This document shows positions 5,708-12,294 of a DNA stretch of 12,598 bases, in pieces (within the stretch, counting starts at the first letter, position 1; every line of letters begins with the position of its first letter). Below the pieces are notes generated by a model that saw only the letters and a program-made list of their open reading frames with translations, made no database searches and was not told the DNA's origin. The stretch is from JACOXT01 sp964372855. GTDB lineage: Bacteria; Patescibacteriota; Microgenomatia; Levybacterales; UBA12049. A program made the position numbers and the translations under genes. The DNA lies in assembly GCA_964372855.1 (NCBI GenBank), contig CAYJRY010000037.1:1-12598 (forward strand). Direction: 5' to 3'.

Positions 5708-7087
5708 ATGATGAGAGAGTATATTCCACAGGAAATTTTAGAGATTTATAATAAATTTCAAAATACAAAATTTGAAGTATATTTGGTCGGAGGTTGTGTA
5801 AGAAATTTGCTTCTTAATAAAAAAATTAAAGATTGGGATCTCACAACAAATGCTACTCCTCAACAAATCTTAAAATTATTCCCAAATGGTTTCTATGATA
5901 ATAAATTTGGTACTGTCGGGATACCAATTAAGTTTGAAAAAAACAAAATTATTGTTGAAGTTACTACTTTTAGAACTGAACACGGATATACTGATAAACG
6001 CCGTCCTGATATAGTAAAATGGGGTAAGTCACTTGAGGAAGATCTTGCTCGTCGTGATTTTACAGTAAATGCTATTGCATTAGACTTAGGAGGAAAGGAA
6101 AAAGGGGAAAGAAATCTCATAGATCCTTTTGGTGGGCAAAAAGACCTACAGAATAAACTTGTCCGAACAGTTGGTGACCCAAAACTTCGCTTTAAAGAAG
6201 ATGCGCTTCGCCTTATACGCGCTATTAGAATAGCAACAGAAAATTTTTTTACAATTGAGGAGAATACATGGAACGAAATTACCAAAGATGCAAAATTAAT
6301 AACTGAAATTTCAGGAGAAAGAATTCAGCGAGAACTTCTTCGAATTCTTTCAAGTAATTATCCATATGAGGGAATAATACTTTTGAAGAATTCAACACTA
6401 CTTAGTTATTTATTGCCAGAATTACTTGAAGGAGTTGGTATTTCCCAGGCGCGCCCAGGAAGGCACCATACTTCAGACGTATTTACTCATAACATGCTTT
6501 CACTTAAACACTGTCCATCCCAAGATCCGATTGTCAGATTTGCTACACTTCTTCACGATGTAGGAAAACCAAAAGTTCAATCTCTTGACGAAAAAGGATT
6601 GGTTACATTTCATAATCACGAAATTGTTGGAGCTCAAATTGCAAAAAATATTTGCAATAGACTAAAATTCTCAAGACGTGACAGTGATAAAATTGTCAAA
6701 CTTATCCGCTGGCACATGTTTACAGTTGATGAAAAAATAACCGATGCCGCGGTTAGAAGATTCATCCGACGAATAGGAGTTGAAAATGTAAAAGATATGA
6801 TGGATCTTCGGATTGGTGATCGATTGGGTGGAGGGACACAAACCGCAGAAAGTTGGAGGCTGAAGCTTTTTAAGAAAAGAGTCGAGGATCAATTAAAACC
6901 ATCACCTTTCTCAATGAATGATTTGGCAATTGATGGTATAGACGTTATGAGGGAACTAAATTTAAAACCCGGCCCAAAAGTCGGTGAAATATTGAAAAAA
7001 ATATTTGAAGAAGCGGATGAAGATCTATCCAAAAACAAAAGAGAATATCTTCTAAAAAGAATAAAACAACTATATGAAACTTCTTAA
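5708..7087 (+). CDS. cca: CCA tRNA nucleotidyltransferase / poly(A) polymerase family, with HD domain
   Basis: A 459-residue class II nucleotidyltransferase that adds or repairs the 3' CCA of tRNAs. Motif A is LVGGCVRN (26-33) with the catalytic DxD as Asp42 and Asp44. Motif B is RRDFTVNA (115-122). Motif C is DPFGG (139-143). Motif D, the amino-acid template for ATP/CTP choice, is EDALR (164-168). An HD phosphohydrolase-like domain follows (His261, HD at 283-284, then FHNHE and RWHMF), as in many bacterial CCA enzymes. Sequence alone cannot separate a full CCA-adding enzyme from a CC-adding, A-adding or poly(A) enzyme, but no second family member is seen nearby. The start could be either of two adjacent ATGs (5708 or 5711); 5708 fits the -10 box for a leaderless message. 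The last 14 bp overlap the next ORF. Confidence 0.95.
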   Translation: MMREYIPQEILEIYNKFQNTKFEVYLVGGCVRNLLLNKKIKDWDLTTNATPQQILKLFPNGFYDNKFGTVGIPIKFEKNKIIVEVTTFRTEHGYTDKRRPDIVKWGKSLEEDLARRDFTVNAIALDLGGKEKGERNLIDPFGGQKDLQNKLVRTVGDPKLRFKEDALRLIRAIRIATENFFTIEENTWNEITKDAKLITEISGERIQRELLRILSSNYPYEGIILLKNSTLLSYLLPELLEGVGISQARPGRHHTSDVFTHNMLSLKHCPSQDPIVRFATLLHDVGKPKVQSLDEKGLVTFHNHEIVGAQIAKNICNRLKFSRRDSDKIVKLIRWHMFTVDEKITDAAVRRFIRRIGVENVKDMMDLRIGDRLGGGTQTAESWRLKLFKKRVEDQLKPSPFSMNDLAIDGIDVMRELNLKPGPKVGEILKKIFEEADEDLSKNKREYLLKRIKQLYETS

Positions 7088-7262
7088 TATTCCATATTAT
7101 AAAAATCCAGATGAAAATAATTGTTATCAAGCTGCTTTAAAAATAGTTTTAAAACACTTTCTGCCGCTTAAAGAATTTTCATGGGAAGAATTAGATCAAT
7201 TAACTGCGAAAAAGCACAAAATCCCTATAGAAAATATGCGAATCTTCAAGCATTTAAATTAA
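7074..7262 (+). CDS. Truncated C39-like peptidase N-terminus (62 residues; probably a gene remnant)
   Basis: The sequence IPYYKNPDENNCYQAALKI, then a Leu-rich helix and FSWEELDQLTAKK, looks like the start of the cysteine-peptidase-like C39 proteins often seen in CPR genomes, with Cys17 at the nucleophile position. Those proteins run to roughly 150-200 residues and need a His and Asp far downstream. Here the reading frame ends after 62 residues and I see no continuation in the next 120 bp, so it cannot be an active peptidase. The final residues after TAKK do not look like the family. The ATG overlaps the last 14 bp of cca in another frame, so it may be translated by coupling. Either a decayed gene or a short protein with a new role. 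Confidence 0.55.
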   Translation: MKLLNIPYYKNPDENNCYQAALKIVLKHFLPLKEFSWEELDQLTAKKHKIPIENMRIFKHLN

Positions 7263-7312
7263 CCCATTTTATCAAACGTAACTATCAGTATTAAATATTT
7301 ACTATATTTATT

Positions 7313-7340
7313 CAATATTGATTTTTTTTGATACAATATT
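7313..7340 (+). promoter_or_regulatory. Extended -10 promoter for the TrpR-like gene
   Basis: TGATACAAT (7329-7337) is an extended -10 element (TG, one base, TACAAT). No good -35 box lies 16-18 bp upstream. AATATTG (7314-7320) and CAATATT (7334-7340) form a perfect 7-bp inverted repeat around the core, a possible protein site. The transcript would start near 7344, so the CTAG-rich repeat falls at about +8 to +35. Confidence 0.5.
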
Positions 7341-7350
7341 TTTAGATCAT

Positions 7351-7378
7351 TAGTCTCGTCAACTAGACTACTAGACTA
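7351..7378. promoter_or_regulatory. CTAG repeat, candidate operator of the TrpR-like regulator
   Basis: TAGTCT (7351-7356) and AGACTA (7365-7370) are inverted around CGTCAACT, and CTAGACTA is repeated head to tail (7363-7370, 7371-7378). The two CTAG cores are 4 bp apart, the same spacing as the CTAG half-sites in the E. coli trp operator. The 14-mer TCTCGTCAACTAGA (7354-7367) recurs after the gene at 7806-7819. The site lies between the predicted transcription start and the ATG at 7384, a natural place for autoregulation. The binding itself is inferred. Confidence 0.5.
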
Positions 7379-7383
7379 CAGGA

Positions 7384-7794
7384 ATGAGAAGATATAAATT
7401 TTTGCAAAAGGATGATATTTATCGAGCTCTCGATAGTGTTAGAAACGCTTTTCTTGCGGCAAGAGATGGCAATGAAGTTGAAGAGATAATAAATGGATTA
7501 TTAACTCACGATGAGAAGCTAAAGATAGGAAGAAGAATACTTATTGCAGAATACCTAAAAGATGGGGTAACAATAGAGCAGATTGCAAAAATTTTGAAAG
7601 TTGGAAGAAATACAATCATTTCAGTTGCAAAAAGCCTAGATCAAAATTCTAATTTCCTCGATCTTATTGATAAACGGAAAGTCAAGGTCGAAAAAGAATA
7701 TCAAAAAAGAAAATATAAATTGCTAGGCGGTTCAAAGCTTGTATTTAAAAAGAAAGAATATACTGGATTCAGAAGAATAGATGTAGAAAGATAA
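7384..7794 (+). CDS. TrpR/YerC-YecD-family DNA-binding protein
   Basis: A 136-residue protein whose residues 10-85 match the Trp-repressor-like fold seen in YerC/YecD proteins: helices around VRNAFLAARDG, the LLTHDEKLKIGRRI segment (the family has an 'EI.slaqRl..a..L' segment here), then a helix-turn-helix at about 59-79 (TIEQIAKILKVGRNTIISVAK). The basic C-terminal 45 residues (Lys/Arg-rich) are an extension beyond the usual 90-100 residues and could bind nucleic acid. No trp genes are in the window, and tryptophan as ligand is not implied; YerC-type proteins have no settled ligand. The ATG has AGG only 1 nt upstream, which is too close to act as a normal ribosome binding site. Related CTAG-containing repeats flank the gene on both sides, which suggests self-control. 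Confidence 0.88.
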   Translation: MRRYKFLQKDDIYRALDSVRNAFLAARDGNEVEEIINGLLTHDEKLKIGRRILIAEYLKDGVTIEQIAKILKVGRNTIISVAKSLDQNSNFLDLIDKRKVKVEKEYQKRKYKLLGGSKLVFKKKEYTGFRRIDVER

Positions 7795-7802
7795 CTAGTA
7801 TT

Positions 7803-7834
7803 TATTCTCGTCAACTAGAAGACGAGAATATTTT
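7803..7834 (+). terminator. Hairpin terminator after the TrpR-like gene
   Basis: TATTCTCGTC (7803-7812) pairs perfectly with GACGAGAATA (7821-7830) around AACTAGAA, followed by TTTT (7831-7834). The stem is AT-rich and the T run is short, so termination may be weak. The left arm and loop share TCTCGTCAACTAGA with the repeat upstream of the gene, and a further ACTAGT lies at 7794-7799, so the site may also be a regulator-binding site. Confidence 0.5.
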
Positions 7835-7837
7835 AAA

Positions 7838-7867
7838 TTGACTGTGATTCTGGCACGATTATATATT
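7838..7867 (+). promoter_or_regulatory. Upstream promoter candidate before the gap and yqeY
   Basis: TTGACT (7838-7843) and TATATT (7862-7867) are 18 bp apart. Transcription would start near 7874, just before the run of N. Whether it reads into yqeY depends on what the gap hides. Confidence 0.4.
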
Positions 7868-7881
7868 TCTATAAAACTAAA

Positions 7882-7891
7882 NNNNNNNNNN
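7882..7891. other. Assembly gap (10 N)
   Basis: Ten undetermined bases join two contigs. A round 10-N run is usually a scaffolder's placeholder, so the true distance may differ. Everything after 7891 is linked to the left half only by this join. Confidence 0.95.
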
Positions 7892-7901
7892 AAAATATGC
7901 C

Positions 7902-7907
7902 TATAAT
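7902..7907 (+). promoter_or_regulatory. -10 box for a leaderless yqeY message
   Basis: A perfect TATAAT ends 6 nt before the ATG at 7914. There is no ribosome binding site. Any -35 box would fall at about 7879-7884, mostly inside the gap. The layout matches the cca start. Confidence 0.5.
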
Positions 7908-7913
7908 TATCTT

Positions 7914-8363
7914 ATGTTAAAGCAGAAATTACAAAATGATCTCAGACAATCAATGTTAGCGAAAGACGAATTAAAAACCTCAGTACTTCGTATGGTTATT
8001 TCTGCAATTGGTTATTATGAAATCAAAACTGGCGGAGCAGGATACGAGGCAACAGATGAGGATGTATTAACAGTTATTCAAAAAGAAGTAAAACAAAGAA
8101 GAGATTCTATCGAACAATTTAAAAATGCAAATAGGGCTGAGCTGGTTGATAAAGAAACAAAAGAACTTGAGATTCTTCAAGGCTATCTACCTCAACAAAT
8201 GAATGAAGACGAAATAAGAAAATTGGTAAAAGATACAATTAGCAAGCTCAATGCAATCAGTGCCAAAGATATGGGAAGAGTAATGGGAGTCCTAATGCCA
8301 CAACTTAAAGGAAAAGCCGACGGCACAACTGTAAGTAAGATTGTTAAAGAAGAGATATCATAA
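7914..8363 (+). CDS. yqeY: GatB/YqeY domain protein
   Basis: A 149-residue YqeY protein of full length. It shows the family features: an N-terminal helical part with KQKLQNDLRQSMLAKDE and SVLRMVISAI (about 3-34), the VIQKEVKQRRDSIEQF helix (54-69), the central LQGYLPQQMNEDEI (88-101) and the C-terminal GRVMGVLMPQLKGKADG (120-136). The C-terminal part is related to the tRNA-binding tail of GatB, the amidotransferase subunit that corrects Asp-tRNA-Asn and Glu-tRNA-Gln. Free-standing YqeY has no firmly known role, but tRNA binding is the usual proposal. That would fit a genome with a non-discriminating AspRS. The gene ends 3 bp before the end of convergent secF with no terminator between. Confidence 0.95.
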   Translation: MLKQKLQNDLRQSMLAKDELKTSVLRMVISAIGYYEIKTGGAGYEATDEDVLTVIQKEVKQRRDSIEQFKNANRAELVDKETKELEILQGYLPQQMNEDEIRKLVKDTISKLNAISAKDMGRVMGVLMPQLKGKADGTTVSKIVKEEIS

Positions 8364-8366
8364 TTT

Positions 8367-9281
8367 TCATTTCTTATCTCTTATAGGTTTCCTCTTATCA
8401 CTCATTTCCTGCCATAAAACCAAAAGTGGAGCGGCGTTAAAGATAGATGAGTATGTACCGCTAATAATTCCAATTAATAGCGCGACTACAAACCAGCGAA
8501 TAGTTTCTCCTCCAAATAGAAGTAGTGCAACAAGAACAAAAATTACCGTTAAAGAAGTATTTAAAGATCGAGACAAAGTCTCAATAATTGACTGATTAAC
8601 TACTTGCGAGAAAGCAACATTTTTTACCCTTAAAAGATTCTCTCTTATTCGATCAAAAACAACTATAGTATCATGCACTGAAAATCCAATAATTGTCAAT
8701 AATGCTGTAACAAAAAGCGAATCGATTTCAACACCTAAAAAATGACCTAAAATAGCAAAAATGCCAAGGACTATCAATACATCATGTATTAATGCAACGA
8801 TAGCGCATATCCCAAATCTTAGGCTACTTGCTGGTTTTGGTACACTCCTAAATGACCAACTTATATAGACAACTATTAGAATTGATGCTATTATTATTGC
8901 CTTAAAGGCATTTAACGTAGTTTCTTTTCCAATTGTCGGGCCTATTGTTTCAAACTCCTTCTGTTCTATATCTTTAAAGTCTTCCGATAATATTGATAAA
9001 AACTTGTTATTTTCAATTTCAGTCATCGGTCTTGTGCGAACAAAAACTAAATTTTTAGATTTTTCAATGCTTCCAACATCAATCTTTTGATCCTCCAAAT
9101 TTCTGCGAATATTTTGTAATGTAGAGTCTTTAACTTCATTCTTAAACGAAAGAGTTAGTCTTGATCCGCCTGTAAAATCAATAGACAAATTAAGCCCCCA
9201 TAAAAAAAGAGCAATAACTCCTGGAATAAGGATGATTAACGAAAAAATAAAATAATAAAGTTTTTTACCAATAATATCCAT
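8367..9281 (-). CDS. secF: Protein translocase subunit SecF
   Basis: A 304-residue membrane protein, the partner of SecD. SecDF uses the proton gradient to help pull preproteins across the membrane after SecYEG/SecA. TM1 is at about 9-29, followed by IDFTGGS (34-40). A small extracytoplasmic domain ends with GPTIGKE (114-120). TM2-TM6 follow, including IGFSVHDTIVVFDRIREN (198-215), which carries the conserved Asp and Arg of the proton path region, and VVALLIGIISGTYSSIF (265-281). The length is normal for the family and no motif is lost. It starts 5 nt after the secD stop, with AGGA just before the ATG, and is the last gene of the five-gene operon. Confidence 0.97.
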   Translation of the reverse strand: MDIIGKKLYYFIFSLIILIPGVIALFLWGLNLSIDFTGGSRLTLSFKNEVKDSTLQNIRRNLEDQKIDVGSIEKSKNLVFVRTRPMTEIENNKFLSILSEDFKDIEQKEFETIGPTIGKETTLNAFKAIIIASILIVVYISWSFRSVPKPASSLRFGICAIVALIHDVLIVLGIFAILGHFLGVEIDSLFVTALLTIIGFSVHDTIVVFDRIRENLLRVKNVAFSQVVNQSIIETLSRSLNTSLTVIFVLVALLLFGGETIRWFVVALLIGIISGTYSSIFNAAPLLVLWQEMSDKRKPIRDKK

Positions 9282-9286
9282 TGTTC

Positions 9287-10579
9287 CTAATGATAAATAA
9301 TCCTCAACAAAGTTCTAGTAACTATTATTGCTGAAAACATAGAAACCAAAACCCCAATTGCCAAAACTAGCGCAAATCCTTTAACCATCCCATCTCCGAA
9401 ACTATACAAAACAAAACATGTAATAAGTGTTGCAATATTTGAATCCCTTATGGATGTCCATGCACGCAAAAAGCCAATTTTAAGCGAGTTTTCTTTGCTT
9501 TTACCAAGGCGAATTTCCTCTTTCATTCTTTCAAAAATCAATATATTTGCATCAACTGCCATTCCTATTGACAAAATAAACCCCGCAATTCCAGAAAGTG
9601 TAAGAGTGATTCCATAAGGAGTTATACTAGATAGTTTGAATATTGACATCATTATTAAAGCATAAATTATTAAAGCAACGCTTGCTGTTACCCCCAATAG
9701 GCCATATATAAAAACCATGAAAATAATAATAATAACTAACCCCAAAATACCAGCATACAAACTCTTAATTAAGTGCGACGCTCCTAAAGTCGCATCAACA
9801 TGGTGCTGTGCTAATATTACTAGAGGTACAGGTAAAGCACCTGCATTAAGAGCTGTTGATAAGGCTTTTGCGGATTCCTGATCAAAGCCTCCTGTTATTA
9901 CCGCATCCCCTGTCAATATCGGTTGATTTACACGCGGTGCCTCAATTACAACATCGTCCAAAACTATTGCAACAATTTTATTGACGTTTCTTTTAGTAAT
10001 TTCAGCGAACTTTTTGGATCCTTCACTTGTAAACTGCAATTGAACTTGAGGTTTGCCATCATTGGGATCAAATGACACACTTGTTCTCTTCAAGTCTTTT
10101 CCAGTAAGATTTGTTTTTTTAGGATTATTTCCTAAAATTTCTGCAGTTCCAATAGGATAAACTGATGGAGTGGCGATATTTCCGCTTATACTTGCTCCTT
10201 GTTCCCAAAAAGATAATTGAGCTGTAGTACCTATTATTTTTTTTGCTTGATCGATATCGATTCCTGGTAACTCAACTATAATCCTGAAGTCTTCCCCAGC
10301 AACACTTGTATGCACTATTGGTTCTGATACTCCAAATAGATTTACTCTTCTCTCAATTATTTCTCTTGCACTTTCAATTGCTTCATTCCTTTGATCAGAT
10401 GAAATATCTTTCATCTCGGCCTTATAAGTAAGGCTTGTTCCTCCGGCAAGATCTAATCCTTTTTTAAAAGTAAAATTTTTTGTAAACGGTAAAAATTCTC
10501 CTATAGGAATATTTATAAAAAGTGACAAAAGAATTAGAAATACAATAAATCCTAGAAGTAGTCGCGGATGTCTTCTCAT
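9287..10579 (-). CDS. secD: Protein translocase subunit SecD
   Basis: A 430-residue membrane protein. TM1 is at about 8-24, then GLDLAGGTSL (41-50), then the large extracytoplasmic P1 domain (to about 265) with the ERRVNLFGVSEP motif (76-87) and the VDDVV/VNQPI-type strand pair around 206-220, where the family has its conserved gating segment. TM2-TM6 follow, with SIGMAVDANILIFERMKEE (337-355), the signature of the SecD/RND fold. One deviation: the segment before TM2 reads HHVDATLGASHL (259-270), where most SecD proteins have a GPTLG or GPSLG core, so the Gly-Pro is replaced by Asp-Ala. The length is near the short end of non-fused SecD. The ATG overlaps the stop of the upstream wHTH-nucleotidyltransferase by 4 bp (ATGA), so translation is coupled. 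Confidence 0.97.
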   Translation of the reverse strand: MRRHPRLLLGFIVFLILLSLFINIPIGEFLPFTKNFTFKKGLDLAGGTSLTYKAEMKDISSDQRNEAIESAREIIERRVNLFGVSEPIVHTSVAGEDFRIIVELPGIDIDQAKKIIGTTAQLSFWEQGASISGNIATPSVYPIGTAEILGNNPKKTNLTGKDLKRTSVSFDPNDGKPQVQLQFTSEGSKKFAEITKRNVNKIVAIVLDDVVIEAPRVNQPILTGDAVITGGFDQESAKALSTALNAGALPVPLVILAQHHVDATLGASHLIKSLYAGILGLVIIIIFMVFIYGLLGVTASVALIIYALIMMSIFKLSSITPYGITLTLSGIAGFILSIGMAVDANILIFERMKEEIRLGKSKENSLKIGFLRAWTSIRDSNIATLITCFVLYSFGDGMVKGFALVLAIGVLVSMFSAIIVTRTLLRIIYH

Positions 10580-11151
10580 GCAAGCATACTTTCCTCATCA
10601 CCGCTAAGCATTACTCTTGAGCCTGACAAAACAGAAAGTATAAATGGATCTCTTTTTTTCTTCCGGAAATTAAACTCTTCCTCTGTCATTACTGTATAAT
10701 TAATCTCTACACCCAATCTTTTCTCCTCCGCCCTAATAAGTACAGCAAGCTCCGGCAATACTATTGTTCCAACCATCAGCAAATCAACGTCAGTTGGTTT
10801 TTTTTCAAGCCGTCTTGTAAATCTCCCAGAAAACATCGCGTATTTTATTTTACCTATTTTGGCTTTGTTTTCTAAAATTGCTGCTCCAAGTCCTGTAGTT
10901 TTGGCAGACATTCTTAATAGGTCAAAGTAATATGGATAAGCTTTTGATAATGAGTAATAAACTCTATTTGCGCGCGGCTCTTTAGTCAAGATACCTTTCT
11001 TTTCCAAATACAAAAGCTCTCTGCGTACTGCGTTTATCTCATCACCAGTTCGCCTCACCAACTCTCTGACATGATAAAGCCCCTTTGGCTCACTTAAATA
11101 TACGCCTAATAATTTTACACGAGATTTTGATGTAATTAAATCAGCTAGCAT
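10576..11151 (-). CDS. Winged-helix DNA-binding domain fused to a nucleotidyltransferase-fold domain
   Basis: A 191-residue two-domain protein. Residues 3-70 form a winged helix of ArsR/MarR type: SKSRVKLLGVYLSEP, then the recognition helix region HVRELVRRTGDEINAVRRELLYLEKKGIL and a wing with VYYSL. Residues 104-180 look like a minimal polymerase-beta nucleotidyltransferase (MNT/KNTase type): the S-G pair at 108-109 stands in for the usual GSxxxG, and TDVDLLMVG (120-128) supplies the DxD (Asp121, Asp123). Glu149 in a VEI strand could be the third metal ligand. Such wHTH-NTase proteins occur in archaea and CPR; the substrate is unknown. It may be a regulator, an NMP-transferring enzyme like MNT antitoxins, or both, but no HEPN toxin partner is next to it. 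It overlaps DUF3048 by 11 bp and secD by 4 bp, so it is embedded in the secretion operon. Confidence 0.88.
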   Translation of the reverse strand: MLADLITSKSRVKLLGVYLSEPKGLYHVRELVRRTGDEINAVRRELLYLEKKGILTKEPRANRVYYSLSKAYPYYFDLLRMSAKTTGLGAAILENKAKIGKIKYAMFSGRFTRRLEKKPTDVDLLMVGTIVLPELAVLIRAEEKRLGVEINYTVMTEEEFNFRKKKRDPFILSVLSGSRVMLSGDEESMLA

Positions 11152-12292
11152 TCAAAACTCCAGTTGTAGGCAGAATTTCAAACCATATTTGGCTTCTGTT
11201 GAATTTGATTTCTTCACCATTTTCATCAAAAATAAGTGTTCTTGAGTCTCTAGTTTTCTTTTCCCAAGAACCCTCTATTTCTTTTCCATCCATGAAAATG
11301 TGAGCTTTCCCAGTGCCTTTATTTTTGTACAATAAATGTAAATTATTTTCATATCCATCATTTGCACGAGACTCTATCATTTTCAGAACTACAATATTTT
11401 TGGCTGAAATTTGTTTATCATTATTTTTGTCTATATGCGGCTTGCCAGAATGGCTTCTCTTGTAGGTATTGGTGTTTACATCATAGCTCCAATCAATTGC
11501 GTACTCATCATAACCCTCCCACATCTCCAAATGAATTTTTTGGCTTTTTGGACGATCATTTGTTTTTGCGTCATCTTTGAATTTGTACTCAACAAAATCT
11601 TGATCCCAAGATTCTCCATCTTCATTCACGTTGGTTAATTTTCTCTTGTCAGCAACCTTCCACAACTCCTCAGTTGAGGAAAAAACAGTGTGCTCTGTTG
11701 CAACATCCCTACCGTTTGGTCTCTCAACTCTTTTGAAAGTTGGATAACTTAAAGAAAATTGAGAAAGATCATTATATTCATTCCATCCATAATCAGCTAT
11801 TTGTCCTAAAGCATTTGCTGGACCTGGTGTATTTGCTCCCCCAACATGGGCATACAAAGGGAAATCGCCATATTCAGAAATCCAATCCAAAAAATATGTT
11901 CTGGCGCTTCGAACTGGACCTAGACTCTCAGCTGGATTGCAATAATAGATTGCTAAAAATCTTGTTATTCCTCCTTCTGCTACTGCTTCATATACAACAT
12001 CTGCTGTAGACAATCCAGACTGTGGTCTTGCTTCTTCATGGTTTTCAATCATGACCCCCAAGGGTCTGTGTTTTTCCCACCATTCTCTTTGTTTTTTTGA
12101 ATATTTTTCACCATTTAAAGGACAAGGTTCAGTTTTTGGAAGACCATCAAACGACAACTCATTTGATGTTTCAGTAGACGCTAACTGTTTGGGATTCTCA
12201 GATTTTTGAGAAAAAACTGCGTAAGATATTTCAGCTGAAACAATATATACTATGACAACCAATGCAATTGATAAAATCGTATTTTTACTCAT
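11141..12292 (-). CDS. DUF3048 (YerB-like) membrane-anchored protein
   Basis: A 383-residue protein with an N-terminal hydrophobic segment (about 5-27) that acts as a signal anchor; there is no lipobox cysteine, unlike Bacillus YerB. The DUF3048 N-domain is clear: RPLGVMIENHEEARPQSGLS (76-95), then ADVVYEAVAEGGITRF (97-112), SLGPVRSAR (123-131) and a YAHVGG segment (147-152). The C-terminal domain covers about 245-375 (IHLEMW, YKRSHSGKPH and an ending strand QIWFEILP). The molecular function is unknown; family members are extracytoplasmic. It begins 2 nt after the DUF4446 stop and overlaps the wHTH-NTase start by 11 bp, so it is inside a tight operon that ends in secDF. No strong ribosome binding site is visible. 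Confidence 0.94.
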   Translation of the reverse strand: MSKNTILSIALVVIVYIVSAEISYAVFSQKSENPKQLASTETSNELSFDGLPKTEPCPLNGEKYSKKQREWWEKHRPLGVMIENHEEARPQSGLSTADVVYEAVAEGGITRFLAIYYCNPAESLGPVRSARTYFLDWISEYGDFPLYAHVGGANTPGPANALGQIADYGWNEYNDLSQFSLSYPTFKRVERPNGRDVATEHTVFSSTEELWKVADKRKLTNVNEDGESWDQDFVEYKFKDDAKTNDRPKSQKIHLEMWEGYDEYAIDWSYDVNTNTYKRSHSGKPHIDKNNDKQISAKNIVVLKMIESRANDGYENNLHLLYKNKGTGKAHIFMDGKEIEGSWEKKTRDSRTLIFDENGEEIKFNRSQIWFEILPTTGVLNAS

Positions 12293-12294
12293 AA

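Noticed and set aside
5893..6285. A 130-residue minus-strand open frame inside cca
   Set aside because: It is antisense to the catalytic motifs of cca, is Ser/Arg/Phe-rich as expected for a shadow frame, and has no family resemblance.
7384..7794. Naming the regulator trpR and assigning tryptophan control
   Set aside because: The helix-turn-helix fold is shared with YerC/YecD proteins of unknown ligand, and there are no tryptophan genes in the window.
7851..7868. TGGCAC as a sigma54 -24 element before yqeY
   Set aside because: The matching TTGCA-type -12 element is missing at the right distance, and a sigma70 pair TTGACT/TATATT covers the same bases.
10576..11151. A MNT/HEPN toxin-antitoxin pair
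   Set aside because: The adjacent genes are DUF3048 and secD; no HEPN protein is next to it, and the nucleotidyltransferase is fused to a winged helix instead.
11362..12009. Three plus-strand open frames of 72-89 residues opposite DUF3048
   Set aside because: They are antisense to a well-conserved DUF3048 protein, overlap each other, and are Leu/His-rich shadows.
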